From Synechococcus sp. CCY 9618 (GTDB lineage: Bacteria > Cyanobacteriota > Cyanobacteriia > PCC-6307 > Cyanobiaceae): a DNA stretch of 64,000 bases. The position numbers were made by a program, and so were the translations under genes. Within the stretch, counting starts at the first letter, position 1, and each line of letters begins with the position of its first letter. The notes beneath the pieces were generated by a model, which made no database searches, was not told the origin of the DNA, and saw only the letters and a program-made list of their open reading frames with translations. The stretch is from assembly GCF_019038415.1 (NCBI RefSeq), contig NZ_JAFKRG010000048.1:158847-222846 (forward strand), given 5' to 3'. This document shows, piece by piece, positions 1 through 8,675 of this stretch.

Positions 1-544
1 GATCGACCGGGTGATCGGGGTGGCCAAGGCCTACACCACCCGGGTGGGAGAGGGGCCCTTCCCCACCGAGCTGGAGGGCAGCCTCAACGACCACCTCTGC
101 GACCGCGGCGGCGAGTTCGGCACCACCACGGGCCGCCGGCGACGCTGCGGCTGGTTCGATGGCGTGATCGGACGCTACGCGGTCCAGGTCAACGGCCTCG
201 ACTGCCTGGCGATCACCAAGCTCGACGTGCTCGACGAGCTGGACGAGATCCAGGTGTGCGTCGCCTACGAGCTCGACGGTCGCCGCATCGAGTATTTCCC
301 CAGCAGCTCCGACGAATTCGCCCGTTGCCGGCCTGTCTACGAGACCCTGCCCGGCTGGCAGTGCTCCACGGCCGACTGCCGCCGCCTGGAGGATCTGCCC
401 CCCACCGCCATGGCCTACCTGCGCTTCCTGGCGGAGCTCATGGAGGTCCCCATCGCCATCGTCTCCCTCGGGGCCCAGCGGGATCAGACGATCGTGGTCG
501 AGGATCCCATCCACGGGCCCAAGCGGGCCCTGCTCAGCGTCTGA
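1..544 (+). CDS. purA: Adenylosuccinate synthetase, C-terminal part (cut by window edge)
   Basis: This is the last 180 codons of an ORF that enters from the left; its reading frame begins at base 2. PurA joins IMP and aspartate using GTP, the first committed step from IMP to AMP, in the cytoplasm. The visible part carries family landmarks: [16 protein letters not shown] near the left edge, the [10 protein letters not shown] segment and the AITKLDVLD segment (base recognition region). The protein ends in GPKRALLSV. The stop is followed by a 64-nt C-rich gap and then a PfkB kinase on the same strand, so the two may be co-transcribed. The N-terminal GTP site lies outside the window. Confidence 0.95.
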   Translation, partial: IDRVIGVAKAYTTRVGEGPFPTELEGSLNDHLCDRGGEFGTTTGRRRRCGWFDGVIGRYAVQVNGLDCLAITKLDVLDELDEIQVCVAYELDGRRIEYFPSSSDEFARCRPVYETLPGWQCSTADCRRLEDLPPTAMAYLRFLAELMEVPIAIVSLGAQRDQTIVVEDPIHGPKRALLSV

Positions 545-608
545 GCCTGCCCTCGCGCCTGAGCCCGCCCCCCGCTCCCCCGGGCCGTCCCCTCGCTCCC
601 TTTCCCGT

Positions 609-1607
609 TTGACCCTCTCCGCCAAGACCTTCGACGTGGTCGGCATCGGCAACGCCATCGTCGATGTGCTCGTCCAGGCCGACGACGCGTTCCTCGAGAG
701 CCATGGCCTCACCAAGGGCACCATGGCCCTGGTGGACGAGACCCGGGCCGAGACGCTCTACGCCAGCGTCGGCGCCGGACTCGAAACCTCCGGCGGTTCG
801 GCGGCCAACACCCTGGCGGGCATCGCCATGCTGGGGGGCCGGGCGGGCTTCATCGGCCGCGTGCGCGACGACCAGCTCGGGGCGATCTTCACCCACGACA
901 TCCGGGCCGTGGGGGCGCGCTTCGAGACGCCCCCTGCCGGCAGCGGCCCCTCCACCGCCCGCTGCCTGATCCTGGTCACCCCCGATGCCCAGCGCACCAT
1001 GTGCACCTACCTGGGGGCGTCGGTGGGGCTGGATCCCGCCGACCTCGACCTGGAGATGGTGCGCCAGGCGAAGGTGCTCTACCTGGAGGGCTACCTCTGG
1101 GACAGCGAGGAGGCCAAGCAGGCCTTCCTCGCCGCCGCCGAGGTGATGCGGGCCAGCGGTGGTGAGGTCGCCCTCTCCCTTTCCGATGCCTTCTGCGTCG
1201 AGCGTCACCGCCAGAGCTTCCAGGAACTCGTCGACGGCCACGTGGACATCCTGTTCGCCAACGAGATGGAGATCACCTCCCTCTACGAGACCGCCAGCTT
1301 CGAGGCGGCGGCCGACCGGGTGCGGGGCCGCTGCCGCATCGCCGCCCTCACCCGCAGCGAGCGGGGGTCCCTGCTGCTGAGCGGGGACACCACGGTGGCG
1401 ATCGAGCCTGTCCTGCTCGGTCCGCTGGTGGACACCACCGGCGCCGGTGATCTCTATGCCGCCGGATTCCTCCACGGCCACACCCGGGGGGAGAGTCTGG
1501 AGCGCTGCGGCCGGCTCGGCTCCCTCTGCGCCGGTCAGGTGGTCACCCAGCTGGGGCCCCGCCCCCAGGCGTCCCTGCCGGAGCTGGTGGCCCGCCACCT
1601 GGGTTGA
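609..1607 (+). CDS. PfkB-family carbohydrate/nucleoside kinase (adenosine-kinase-like)
   Basis: This is a 332-residue ribokinase-fold kinase. The N-terminal FDVVGIGNAIVDVL strand, the TSGGSAANTLAGIAMLGG glycine motif (about residues 60-78) and the DTTGAGDLYAAGFL anion-hole/catalytic-base motif (about 276-289) are PfkB signatures. Overall it resembles the adenosine-kinase-like branch, and the upstream purA would fit a purine salvage role, but sugar substrates are equally possible for this family. TTG at 609 is used because no ATG or GTG lies before the conserved N-terminal strand; it follows a pyrimidine-rich stretch without a Shine-Dalgarno. The 3' end overlaps the convergent cutA by 65 bp. 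Confidence 0.85.
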   Translation: MTLSAKTFDVVGIGNAIVDVLVQADDAFLESHGLTKGTMALVDETRAETLYASVGAGLETSGGSAANTLAGIAMLGGRAGFIGRVRDDQLGAIFTHDIRAVGARFETPPAGSGPSTARCLILVTPDAQRTMCTYLGASVGLDPADLDLEMVRQAKVLYLEGYLWDSEEAKQAFLAAAEVMRASGGEVALSLSDAFCVERHRQSFQELVDGHVDILFANEMEITSLYETASFEAAADRVRGRCRIAALTRSERGSLLLSGDTTVAIEPVLLGPLVDTTGAGDLYAAGFLHGHTRGESLERCGRLGSLCAGQVVTQLGPRPQASLPELVARHLG

Positions 1608-1965
1608 GCGGCGACGGCGGCGGCGTCAGTGGCTCCAGCAGCCAGTGGCCGTAGGGCCCGTCGCTGGTCGCGTTCCAGTGGATCCATTCGGGGGTCTCGT
1701 AGCTGTGCAGCTCCCTGAGGGCGCTGCGGAGCTCCTGCAGCCGCTCCGGGCTGGTCTTGAGCAGCAGCTGCACCTCCTCCGAGCGCTCCAGGCGCCCCTG
1801 CCAGTAGTAGAGGGACACCACCGGGTGCAGGCTGGCGCAGGCCACCAGGCCCCGCTCCAGCAGGGCCCGGGCCAGGGCCTCGGCCCGCTCGCTGTCGGCT
1901 TCGGTGCTGAGCACCAGGCTCAGGCGACAGGGGTCGGTCGCCGGGGCTGCAGGGTCCTGGGGCAT
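1543..1965 (-). CDS. cutA: CutA-type divalent cation tolerance protein
   Basis: The protein has 140 residues. The core (about residues 13-113) shows the CutA fold signature: LSLVLSTEADSERAEALARA, the ERGLVACASLHPVVSLYYWQG strand region with its typical Cys, and the EEVQLLLKTSPERLQEL and ETPEWIHW segments. CutA proteins form very stable trimers linked to metal tolerance; the molecular function is unsettled. After the core comes a Pro/Gly-rich tail of about 25 residues that is not part of the family; it is encoded antisense to the last codons of the PfkB gene, so it probably arose by loss of the original stop codon. Confidence 0.88.
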   Translation of the reverse strand: MPQDPAAPATDPCRLSLVLSTEADSERAEALARALLERGLVACASLHPVVSLYYWQGRLERSEEVQLLLKTSPERLQELRSALRELHSYETPEWIHWNATSDGPYGHWLLEPLTPPPSPLNPGGGPPAPAGTPGGGAPAG

Positions 1966-1989
1966 GGGACGGGATCGGCGCTGCCGGGC

Positions 1990-2847
1990 TCAGCCGTGCT
2001 GATCACTCTGGCCCAGCCGCTCCAGCAGCTCCTGCAGCGCCAGGGCCTCCACCTCCCCGGGCTCCCGGGGACGTTCCAGCAGCAGCAGGCGCAGTCCCAG
2101 CTCGGAGCAGATGCGGTGCCAGTGGGCTTCATTGGGGCCGCCGGAGCGACGACAGAGCACCGCTTCGATCTCCCAGTGCAGGCAGAGGGCCCGCTCGATG
2201 CGGCCGTCGCCGGTGGGCCGCAGGGGGGCCAGCCTGCGGGGGGCGAGTCCCGCGGCCAGGGCCCTCCCCAGGGCCTCCCCGCTGGGCAGCAGCCGCGCGT
2301 GGTGAACGGCTCCGGGCGATGCCGCCACGGCATCGGCCAGGCGGCGGGCGCCGATGGCCAGCAGCAGCCGGAGGCCGGGCCGGCAATGGGCTCCGAGGGC
2401 GTCCAGATCGGCCAGGGGCACGGCGCCTGCGAGGGCCAGATCGGGCCGCCGCAGCCGCAGCAGGGGCTGCGCCAGGGCCTGGCAGGTGCGGGCCAGGGCG
2501 GCACTGATGCGGGTGGCGAAGGGATGGGTCGCGTCGATCACCCAGCGGTAGGGATCGCCCCGCTCCCGGGCACCTGCCAGCTCCTGGGCCACCCCTGCCT
2601 CCGGTCCGTCCGGGCCACCGATCGCCCCCACCGCCAGCTCCTGGCCGGGGTGGGGGCCATAGGCCAGGGCGGCGGCCCGGCTCACCAGGCTGACGCGCAG
2701 ACGCCAGCCCCGGGCCAGCAGCGTCGACGCCAGCGGCGGACCTTCCCCCGTGCCGGCGATCAGCCAGATCCTGCCGCCGCAGCCGGCAGCCCCGGGTGGA
2801 TCGCTCTGGTGTCTGCGGGGACCATGCATCAGGATGGGGCCTGCCAT
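1990..2847 (-). CDS. cobK: Precorrin-6A reductase (CobK/CbiJ family)
   Basis: The protein has 285 residues. It would reduce precorrin-6A (or the cobalt form) with NADPH during corrin ring synthesis for (pseudo)cobalamin. Evidence is the N-terminal dinucleotide motif IWLIAGTGEGPPLA, the DATHPFATRISAALARTCQA motif typical of CobK, and the C-terminal GGPNEAHWHRICSELGLRLL motif. The start is ambiguous: ATG at 2847 leaves 14 bp to the divergent ssb start, and ATG at 2829 is an alternative. An upstream in-frame ATG at 2901 would run into ssb and is not used. No cobalamin riboswitch is visible in the very short divergent gap. Confidence 0.88.
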   Translation of the reverse strand: MAGPILMHGPRRHQSDPPGAAGCGGRIWLIAGTGEGPPLASTLLARGWRLRVSLVSRAAALAYGPHPGQELAVGAIGGPDGPEAGVAQELAGARERGDPYRWVIDATHPFATRISAALARTCQALAQPLLRLRRPDLALAGAVPLADLDALGAHCRPGLRLLLAIGARRLADAVAASPGAVHHARLLPSGEALGRALAAGLAPRRLAPLRPTGDGRIERALCLHWEIEAVLCRRSGGPNEAHWHRICSELGLRLLLLERPREPGEVEALALQELLERLGQSDQHG

Positions 2848-2861
2848 GCGTTGATCCGGGC

Positions 2862-3392
2862 GTGAATCACTGTTTGCTTGAGGTGGAGGTCCTGGAGGCA
2901 CCCCAGGTGCGATACACCCAGGACAACCAGACCCCGGTGGCTGAAATGGCCGTCCAGATCGAGGGGCTCCGGCCCGATGACCCCCCGGGTCAGCTCAAGG
3001 TGGTGGGCTGGGGCAACCTCGCCCAGGACCTGCAGAACCGGGTGCAGGTGGGTCAGCGGCTGGTGATCGAGGGCCGGCTGCGGATGAACACCGTCTCCCG
3101 TCAGGACGGGATGAAGGAGAAGCGGGCGGAGTTCACCCTGGCCCGCCTCCATTCCCTCACCCCGGGACCGGTCGGTGCGGCGCCTCAGGAGCACACCCGC
3201 GCCGCCGCACCGGCCGCCGGCCCACGGCCCGGGGGCACCCCTCCTCCAGCCCGACGGGCCCCGGCTCCGGCCCCGTCCCGCCCCTCCAGTCCCGCTCCCT
3301 CCAGTCCCGCTCCCACCGAGGCCGCCGCCCCCGTCTGGGACACCTCTCCGCTGGTGCCCCTGGGGGACGACGACGACGAGATCCCGTTCTGA
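2862..3392 (+). CDS. ssb: Single-stranded DNA-binding protein
   Basis: The protein has 176 residues: an N-terminal OB-fold of about 100 residues, a Pro/Ala-rich flexible linker, and the acidic tip DDDDEIPF that recruits repair and replication partners such as PriA in the SSB family. The GTG at 2862 (reading VNHCLLEVEVLEAPQVRY) is preferred over in-frame starts further upstream because it places the first beta-strand at the N-terminus, as in picocyanobacterial SSBs. The linker is unusually rich in proline, which fits the GC bias. The gene is divergent from cobK, with almost no intergenic space. Confidence 0.92.
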   Translation: MNHCLLEVEVLEAPQVRYTQDNQTPVAEMAVQIEGLRPDDPPGQLKVVGWGNLAQDLQNRVQVGQRLVIEGRLRMNTVSRQDGMKEKRAEFTLARLHSLTPGPVGAAPQEHTRAAAPAAGPRPGGTPPPARRAPAPAPSRPSSPAPSSPAPTEAAAPVWDTSPLVPLGDDDDEIPF

Positions 3393-3396
3393 GCGC

Positions 3397-3636
3397 TCAG
3401 AGGCGCTCAGCAGCCTGCTCCAGCAGCTGGCCCAGTTCCCGCTCCAGGGCCGCCAGATCGAGCCGCCATGCGCTCCAGCGACCGCTGTCGAGCTGGCGCA
3501 GCAGCCACAGTCTGTCCTCGCCCAGCTGGGTGAGGAGCTCGGCGGTGGTGGGTGCTACGGCGGCGCTCCAGGGGGAGGCCTCCGGCCCGGGTCCCTGCCC
3601 GCTGCTGGAGCTGGAGGCGTCGTGGGAGCTGACCAT
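3397..3636 (-). CDS. Conserved-looking small protein of unknown function
   Basis: A 79-residue protein that I do not recognise. After a Ser/Gly/Pro-rich start it has a probable helical body (TAELLTQLGEDRLWLLRQLD, then LDLAALERELGQLLEQA) with regular Leu spacing and Trp residues, which suggests a short coiled coil or helix-turn-helix. It is soluble with no signal peptide. An ATG at 3666 would add ten residues. It ends 4 bp after the convergent ssb stop and its start faces DUF2854. Confidence 0.6.
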   Translation of the reverse strand: MVSSHDASSSSSGQGPGPEASPWSAAVAPTTAELLTQLGEDRLWLLRQLDSGRWSAWRLDLAALERELGQLLEQAAERL

Positions 3637-3695
3637 GGACGGACGGGGCAGGGCCTGGGCCCCCATCCTGCCCCCCGCTGCTGGAGGATGGGGAG

Positions 3696-4286
3696 ATGCA
3701 AGCGTTCCTTTCCCCCGGCAGTCTGGTCACGGTCGCCGGTGCCGTGCTCACAGTGATCGGTTCGATCGCCTACGCCACCGACAGCCCCAACATCAGCCTG
3801 GCGGGTGTCTTCTACGGGGTGCCGATCCTGCTGGGCGGCCTGGCCCTGAAGTCGTCCGAGCTGCCGCCGGCCGAACGTCTCACCCCCGCGGCCCAGCTGC
3901 GCGAGCTGCGCCAGCTGCCGGAGAGCGAGCCCCTGCGCAAGCTGCTGGGCGATGTCACCCGCTGGCGCTACGGCCAGAAGGCCCACCTGGAGAGCTCCCT
4001 GGAGGCCCTGAAACTGTGGGATGAGGATGCCCCTCCCCAGCTGGTGGCCATCGAGGAGCTCGACCACGGCGGCGGCTACGGGCTGCGCCTCAGCATCGAC
4101 TGCCACGGGGTGGCCTTCGAGCGCTGGCAGGATCGCCTAGAGCGGCTGGGCCGTTTCTTCGGTCCGGGCCTGACGGCCGAGCTCCACCAGGCCGCCCCCG
4201 GCCGCCTGCAGCTGAGTCTGCTGCCCGCCCCCGCTCCCAGCGACCCGTCCGCCCCCGACCCGTCCCCCGCTGCCCCCGTCCCTTGA
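3696..4286 (+). CDS. DUF2854 family protein
   Basis: The protein has 196 residues. Two hydrophobic segments at the N-terminus (about residues 9-28 and 36-52) anchor it in a membrane. They are followed by the soluble DUF2854 domain ([20 protein letters not shown], then [18 protein letters not shown]) and a Pro/Ala-rich tail. The family is restricted to cyanobacteria and plastid-bearing eukaryotes, and its function is unknown. Its TGA overlaps the TTG start of argB (TTGA), so the two are translationally coupled. Confidence 0.85.
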   Translation: MQAFLSPGSLVTVAGAVLTVIGSIAYATDSPNISLAGVFYGVPILLGGLALKSSELPPAERLTPAAQLRELRQLPESEPLRKLLGDVTRWRYGQKAHLESSLEALKLWDEDAPPQLVAIEELDHGGGYGLRLSIDCHGVAFERWQDRLERLGRFFGPGLTAELHQAAPGRLQLSLLPAPAPSDPSAPDPSPAAPVP

Positions 4287-5179
4287 GTCCCGATCGGCAC
4301 ATCAGTTCGGAAGACACCCTGCGGGTGTCCGTTCTCAGTGAGGCTCTGCCCTACATCCAGCGCTTCGCCGGCCGACGCATCGTGATCAAGTACGGCGGCG
4401 CGGCCATGGTGCAGGAGGACCTGCGCGATGCGGTGTTCCGGGATCTCGCCCTGCTGGCCTGTGTGGGCGTCCAGCCGGTGGTGGTGCACGGGGGTGGCCC
4501 GGAGATCAACCAGTGGCTGGGGAAACTGGCGATCGAGCCCCGCTTCCGGGACGGCCTGCGGGTCACCTGCCCGGACACCATGGACGTGGTGGAGATGGTG
4601 CTGGTGGGCCGGGTCAACAAGCAGATCGTCAACGGCCTCAACCGGGTGGGGGGCCGGGCGGTGGGACTCTCCGGCAGCGATGGCGCCCTGGTCCAGGCCC
4701 GCACCATGGGAGACGGCACCCTCGGGGTGGTGGGGGATGTGGCGCGGGTGAATCCGGCGGTGCTCTCCCCGCTGCTCGCCAGCGGCTACATCCCGGTGAT
4801 CTCCAGCGTGGCCCCCAACGCCGAAGGCCTGGCCCACAACATCAATGCGGACACGGTGGCCGGGGAGCTGGCGGCGGCCCTGCAGGCGGAGAAGCTGATC
4901 CTGCTCACCGACACCCCAGGCATCCTGCGCGACCGCAACGAACCCTCCAGCCTGATCCGCCAGCTCAGCCTCTCCGAGGCCCGCGAGCTGATCGCCACCG
5001 GCGTGGTGGACGGGGGCATGACCCCCAAGACCGAATGCTGCATCCGGGCCCTTGCCCAGGGGGTGAAGGCGGCCCACATCATCGATGGCCGGGTGGCCCA
5101 CTCCCTGCTGCTGGAGGTGTTCACCAACGCCGGCATCGGCACCATGGTGGTGGGCAGCCCCGGCCTTTTGCATGGCTGA
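4283..5179 (+). CDS. argB: Acetylglutamate kinase
   Basis: The 298-residue enzyme phosphorylates N-acetyl-L-glutamate, the second step of arginine synthesis. In cyanobacteria it is the target of PII (GlnB), which relieves arginine inhibition. Motifs are the Lys-bearing VIKYGGAAM loop, the [14 protein letters not shown] substrate loop, [18 protein letters not shown], and [13 protein letters not shown] with [13 protein letters not shown] near the C-terminus. The start is TTG at 4283, overlapping the previous stop. The 3' end lies within the first copy of a 17-bp tandem repeat whose second copy contains the start of the next gene. Confidence 0.97.
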   Translation: MSPDRHISSEDTLRVSVLSEALPYIQRFAGRRIVIKYGGAAMVQEDLRDAVFRDLALLACVGVQPVVVHGGGPEINQWLGKLAIEPRFRDGLRVTCPDTMDVVEMVLVGRVNKQIVNGLNRVGGRAVGLSGSDGALVQARTMGDGTLGVVGDVARVNPAVLSPLLASGYIPVISSVAPNAEGLAHNINADTVAGELAAALQAEKLILLTDTPGILRDRNEPSSLIRQLSLSEARELIATGVVDGGMTPKTECCIRALAQGVKAAHIIDGRVAHSLLLEVFTNAGIGTMVVGSPGLLHG

Positions 5180-5204
5180 GGATCCCCTGCATGGCTGAGG
5201 ATCC
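5169..5204 (+). repeat. Tandem 17-bp direct repeat at the argB stop / next start
   Basis: The sequence TGCATGGCTGAGGATCC occurs at 5169-5185 and again at 5188-5204, offset by 19 bp. In the first copy the TGA is the argB stop. In the second the ATG (5191) starts the next gene. The first copy's own ATG (5172) would be out of frame with the downstream gene and reads into a stop after eight codons. It looks like a recent local duplication. Confidence 0.9.
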
Positions 5205-6324
5205 ACTGGCAGACGCGCGGCGGGCCCTCGATCGCGGTGAGTACGGCCAGGTGCTGCGGCTGCTGGAGCCCCTCCAGCAGGAGCGCTCCCCGCTCACCCC
5301 CGCCGGAGCCGAGCTGCGGCTGCTGATGGCCACCGCCCTGATGGGCCAGGGTCAGACGGACCGGGCGGCCGCCTGCTGCCGCAGTCTGGTGCGCTGCCGC
5401 GACACCACTCTGCGGGCCCAGGCCAAGGCCCTTCTGATGGTGCTCGAGGCCCCGGAGCTGCGCCGCCCCCGCGACTGGTCGCTCACCCTGCCGGACCTCG
5501 GCGGCACCACGCCGATCGAGGGGATCGGCGGCGCCAGCTCCCGTCGCCCCCGTCGCCGGCCGGACCCGCCGCCGCCCCCGCCGGTGGGGCCCACCCGGGC
5601 GCCGGTGGGATTCGCGGTGGTGGTGGTGCTGCTGCTCCTGCTGGCCACCCTGCTGGGGGGCTGCATGGAGGTGCACACCGAGCTCCGTTTCGAGGGGCCC
5701 GGACGGCTGCAGCTGAGCCACCACCTGCGCAGCGACACCGGCCAGGAGAGTCCCTGGCAGCGGCGGTTCACAGCGGCACTCGAAGCGGGCTCGCCCCCGT
5801 TGATTCCCGACGCCGGGCTGTTCCGCTCGCAGGCAGCCAGGGGCGAACGGGTCCTCTCCACCCCCGTGCTGCCGGCCGCCCAGGCCCTCGACGCCCTGGC
5901 CGCCAGCCTGCAGGTGGCCGGCGAGCTCAGTGGCGTCGCCCTGGCGGCTCCGGTGCTGCGCTGGGAGGAGCGCAACTGGCTGGTGGGTGTGCGCCAGCTG
6001 CTGGTTCTGGAGCTCGATCTGGGGCCCCTTGATGCCATCCCGGGCCTGGATCTCACGGTCGGACTCGCCCCGGTGCGCCCGGCCGCCGTGCGGCGGGCGG
6101 CCCCCTCGGGGGTGGAGAAGGCGCCGCCTTCCGGCCAGGGCGACGGGCCCCGGCTGCTCTGGCCGCTCCAGCCCGGCCAGCGCAACGTGCTGGAGCTGCG
6201 CTGCTGGCGCTGGAGCGGCCTGGGACTGGGGGCGGCGGCGGTGGGCCTGGCCCTGCCGCTGGTGCTCACCCTGCAGGGCATCCGTCGCCGGCTGGGTTTC
6301 GGTCTGCCGGAACTGCCGGCCTGA
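5191..6324 (+). CDS. TPR-like domain fused to a DUF3153 membrane protein
   Basis: The protein has 377 residues. Residues 1-90 are a helical repeat region resembling TPR units (ARRALDRGEYGQVLRLLEPL, then LLMATALMGQGQTDRAAACC). A Pro/Arg-rich linker follows (about 115-137). Next comes a membrane segment ending in LLGGC, which looks like a lipoprotein-type Cys but is internal here, and then the DUF3153 domain (EVHTELRFEGPGRLQLSHHL), ending with a second membrane helix near the C-terminus. DUF3153 proteins are cyanobacterial and functionally unknown. The architecture looks like a join of two parts. The start at 5191 is the ATG in the second repeat copy; the gene follows argB closely. Confidence 0.8.
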   Translation: MAEDPLADARRALDRGEYGQVLRLLEPLQQERSPLTPAGAELRLLMATALMGQGQTDRAAACCRSLVRCRDTTLRAQAKALLMVLEAPELRRPRDWSLTLPDLGGTTPIEGIGGASSRRPRRRPDPPPPPPVGPTRAPVGFAVVVVLLLLLATLLGGCMEVHTELRFEGPGRLQLSHHLRSDTGQESPWQRRFTAALEAGSPPLIPDAGLFRSQAARGERVLSTPVLPAAQALDALAASLQVAGELSGVALAAPVLRWEERNWLVGVRQLLVLELDLGPLDAIPGLDLTVGLAPVRPAAVRRAAPSGVEKAPPSGQGDGPRLLWPLQPGQRNVLELRCWRWSGLGLGAAAVGLALPLVLTLQGIRRRLGFGLPELPA

Positions 6325-6350
6325 TCGTCCCGCAGGGATCCGGTTCCGGT

Positions 6351-8675
6351 TCAGAGCTCGAGCGGGTCGGGATCGATCGTCAGGCTCACCCCCGGGGGCA
6401 GGGCCCGGCGCAGTTCGCTCTCCGCCGGCAGGGGCAGCCCGCCTGCACCAGGCTCGGATCCGGCCGGCGTGGCCGCAGCGCCGTGGAGCAACAGCTGCCA
6501 GCGGCTGCGGCCCGCCACCCGGGCCACCGGCGCCGGCGCCGGTCCGATCAGCATCCAGCCGGCCGCCTCCAGGCCGGGCCGGATCCTTTCGGCCAGGGCG
6601 GCGGCGGCGGTGGCGGTGCCGCTGGCGGTGAGTCCCGCCAGCCGCAGCAGGCAGGCGCGGCCGAAGGGCACCATGCCGCTCTGGCGGCGCAGCTCCAGTT
6701 CCTCGGCCAGGAACGCCTCGTAGCGTCCGTCCACCAGATGGCGGATCACGGGGTGCTCCGGGCTGTAGGTCTGGACCAGCACCTCCCCCGGCCGCTCCCC
6801 CCGGCCGGCGCGGCCGGCGAGCTGCAGCAGCAGCTGCAGGCATTGCTCCGAGGCGCGTAGATCCGGCCGGTGCAGCAGACCGTCGGCCGCCAGCACCGCC
6901 GCCAGGGTCACCCTGGGCAGATCCATGCCCTTGGCGAGCATCTGGGTCCCCACCAGCACGTCCGCCTCGCCGGCGGCAAAGCGTTCCAGCAGCCGGCGGT
7001 GGCCGTCCCTGCCCCTGGTGCTGTCCCGGTCGAAGCGGAGCAGCCGCAGGTCCTCCAGTTCGGCGGCCAGCTGTTCCATCACCCGCTGGGTGCCGGCCCC
7101 GAACGGCTTGAAGGCGCTGGAGCCACAGTGGCCGCAGCGATCGCCCAGCTCCTGGCGGTGGTCGCACCAGTGGCAGCGCAGCCACTCCCGGCCATCACCG
7201 CCGGCCCGGGGGGCGTGATGCACCGTCAGGGCCACGTCGCAGTGGGGACAGAGCACCACCTCGCCGCAGCTGCGGCAGCTCAGGAACGCCCGGTAGCCCC
7301 GGCGTGGCACCAGCACGACCGCCTGCTCGCCCTTCTCCCGCAGTCCTTCCAGCCGGGCCATCAGGGGGCGGCTGATCAGGCGCCGGTGGCCGTCGACCAG
7401 TTCCTGGCGCATGTCCACCAACCGCACCGGCGGCAGGGGCCGCTGGCCGATCCGCTCGGGAAGCGCCAGCAGGAGGGTGTCGGCGGGCTCGCCCCGGCGA
7501 GCGGGCTGGCAGCGGCACCAGCTCTCGAGCGAGGGGGTGGCGCTGCCGAGGAGCAGGCGGGCCCCCGTCAGCCGGGCGCGCAGCCGGGCCACCTCGCGGG
7601 CGTGATAGCAGGGCATGGGACTCTCCTGCTTGTAGGACCCGTCGTGCTCTTCATCGAGCACGATCAGACCCAGCTGGCCCAGGGGGAGGAACACCGCCGA
7701 TCGGGTGCCGACGGCCAGACACGGCTGGCGGCGCAGGCCGGCGTCGAGGCAGCGTCGCCAGGCCACGACCCGTTCCCCATCCCCCATGCCGCTGTGGTAC
7801 TCGATCACGTCCTGACCGAAGCGCCTGCGGCAACGATCCAGCAACTGGGGGATGAGGCCGATCTCCGGCGCCAGGATCAGCACGCTGCGGCCCGCCTCCA
7901 GCTCCTGCGCCGCGGCCTGCAGGTAGACCTCGGTCTTGCCGGATCCGGTCACCCCCCAGAGCAGCAGGGACTGGCCGGCGGGGGCCGCGGCGATCGCCCG
8001 GATCGCCGCGGCCTGGGCCGGGTTGGGCGGACGGGGAGGTTCCTGCCGGAGGCAGCCCGGCTCCCCACCGGGGCCCCCAGGGCCGCCCGGTGCGGGGGTC
8101 CGGATCGACTCCCGCAGCAGCAGCCCCCGGCGCTCCATCGTGGCGATCAGGGAGCGTCCGAATCCGTCCGCTGCCACCAGGTCCCGCAGCAGGCGCTGGC
8201 CGCCATGGCGGGCCAGATGGTCCAGCAGGGCCTGCTGGCGGGCGCTGGGAGGCACCTCGGAGCCGGCGGGGTCGGGGCGCAGCTGCCACTGGAGCCGGCC
8301 CAGCCCGGCCGCCCGACGGCTCTGTCCCAGCCAGCCCGGGGGGAGGGCGCTCTTGAGGGTGCGGAAGAGTCCGGCATGGCACTGGCCGGCGACGCCTTCC
8401 AGCAAGGCCTGCCAGAGGGGATCGATCGCCGCACTCTGCAGCACCTCATCCACGGGCAGGATCCCCTTGCCCTCCAGCGCAGCAGGGCGCTCGGCGCTGG
8501 TCGCGACCACCAGGCCGGTGTGGGGTCTGCCCTGGAGCCGTACCCGCACCAGATCCCCGACGCCGATGCCGAGGTGCCCGGGGTTGGCGTAGGTGAAGGT
8601 TCGCCCCTCCCGGCCGGCTTCCAGCCAGACCTCGAGCCAGCCTGGGGCGGCGGGCCGAGGGGAGGAGGGCAGCAT
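6351..8675 (-). CDS. priA: Primosomal protein N' (replication restart helicase PriA)
   Basis: The protein has 774 residues. PriA recognises stalled forks and reloads the replicative helicase. Domains are an N-terminal 3'-DNA-binding region, a superfamily 2 helicase core with Walker A GVTGSGKTEVYL (about residue 238) and Walker B IVLDEEHDGSYK (about 338), and a zinc-binding insert with paired Cys (CRSCGEVVLCPHC, then CHWCDHRQ and CGHCG, about 465-515). The C-terminal helicase motif VGTQMLAKGMDLPRVTL follows. It is convergent with the DUF3153 gene, and its start lies beside the rpoD promoter region. Confidence 0.96.
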   Translation of the reverse strand: MLPSSPRPAAPGWLEVWLEAGREGRTFTYANPGHLGIGVGDLVRVRLQGRPHTGLVVATSAERPAALEGKGILPVDEVLQSAAIDPLWQALLEGVAGQCHAGLFRTLKSALPPGWLGQSRRAAGLGRLQWQLRPDPAGSEVPPSARQQALLDHLARHGGQRLLRDLVAADGFGRSLIATMERRGLLLRESIRTPAPGGPGGPGGEPGCLRQEPPRPPNPAQAAAIRAIAAAPAGQSLLLWGVTGSGKTEVYLQAAAQELEAGRSVLILAPEIGLIPQLLDRCRRRFGQDVIEYHSGMGDGERVVAWRRCLDAGLRRQPCLAVGTRSAVFLPLGQLGLIVLDEEHDGSYKQESPMPCYHAREVARLRARLTGARLLLGSATPSLESWCRCQPARRGEPADTLLLALPERIGQRPLPPVRLVDMRQELVDGHRRLISRPLMARLEGLREKGEQAVVLVPRRGYRAFLSCRSCGEVVLCPHCDVALTVHHAPRAGGDGREWLRCHWCDHRQELGDRCGHCGSSAFKPFGAGTQRVMEQLAAELEDLRLLRFDRDSTRGRDGHRRLLERFAAGEADVLVGTQMLAKGMDLPRVTLAAVLAADGLLHRPDLRASEQCLQLLLQLAGRAGRGERPGEVLVQTYSPEHPVIRHLVDGRYEAFLAEELELRRQSGMVPFGRACLLRLAGLTASGTATAAAALAERIRPGLEAAGWMLIGPAPAPVARVAGRSRWQLLLHGAAATPAGSEPGAGGLPLPAESELRRALPPGVSLTIDPDPLEL

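Noticed and set aside
2796..2861. N-terminal extension of SSB from ATG/GTG upstream of 2862
   Set aside because: The extra 22 residues do not fit the OB-fold start and would overlap the divergent cobK start.
4786..7185. Very long minus-strand open frame (about 800 codons)
   Set aside because: It lies antisense to argB, the TPR/DUF3153 gene and priA and encodes low-complexity sequence; long empty frames are expected in DNA this GC-rich.
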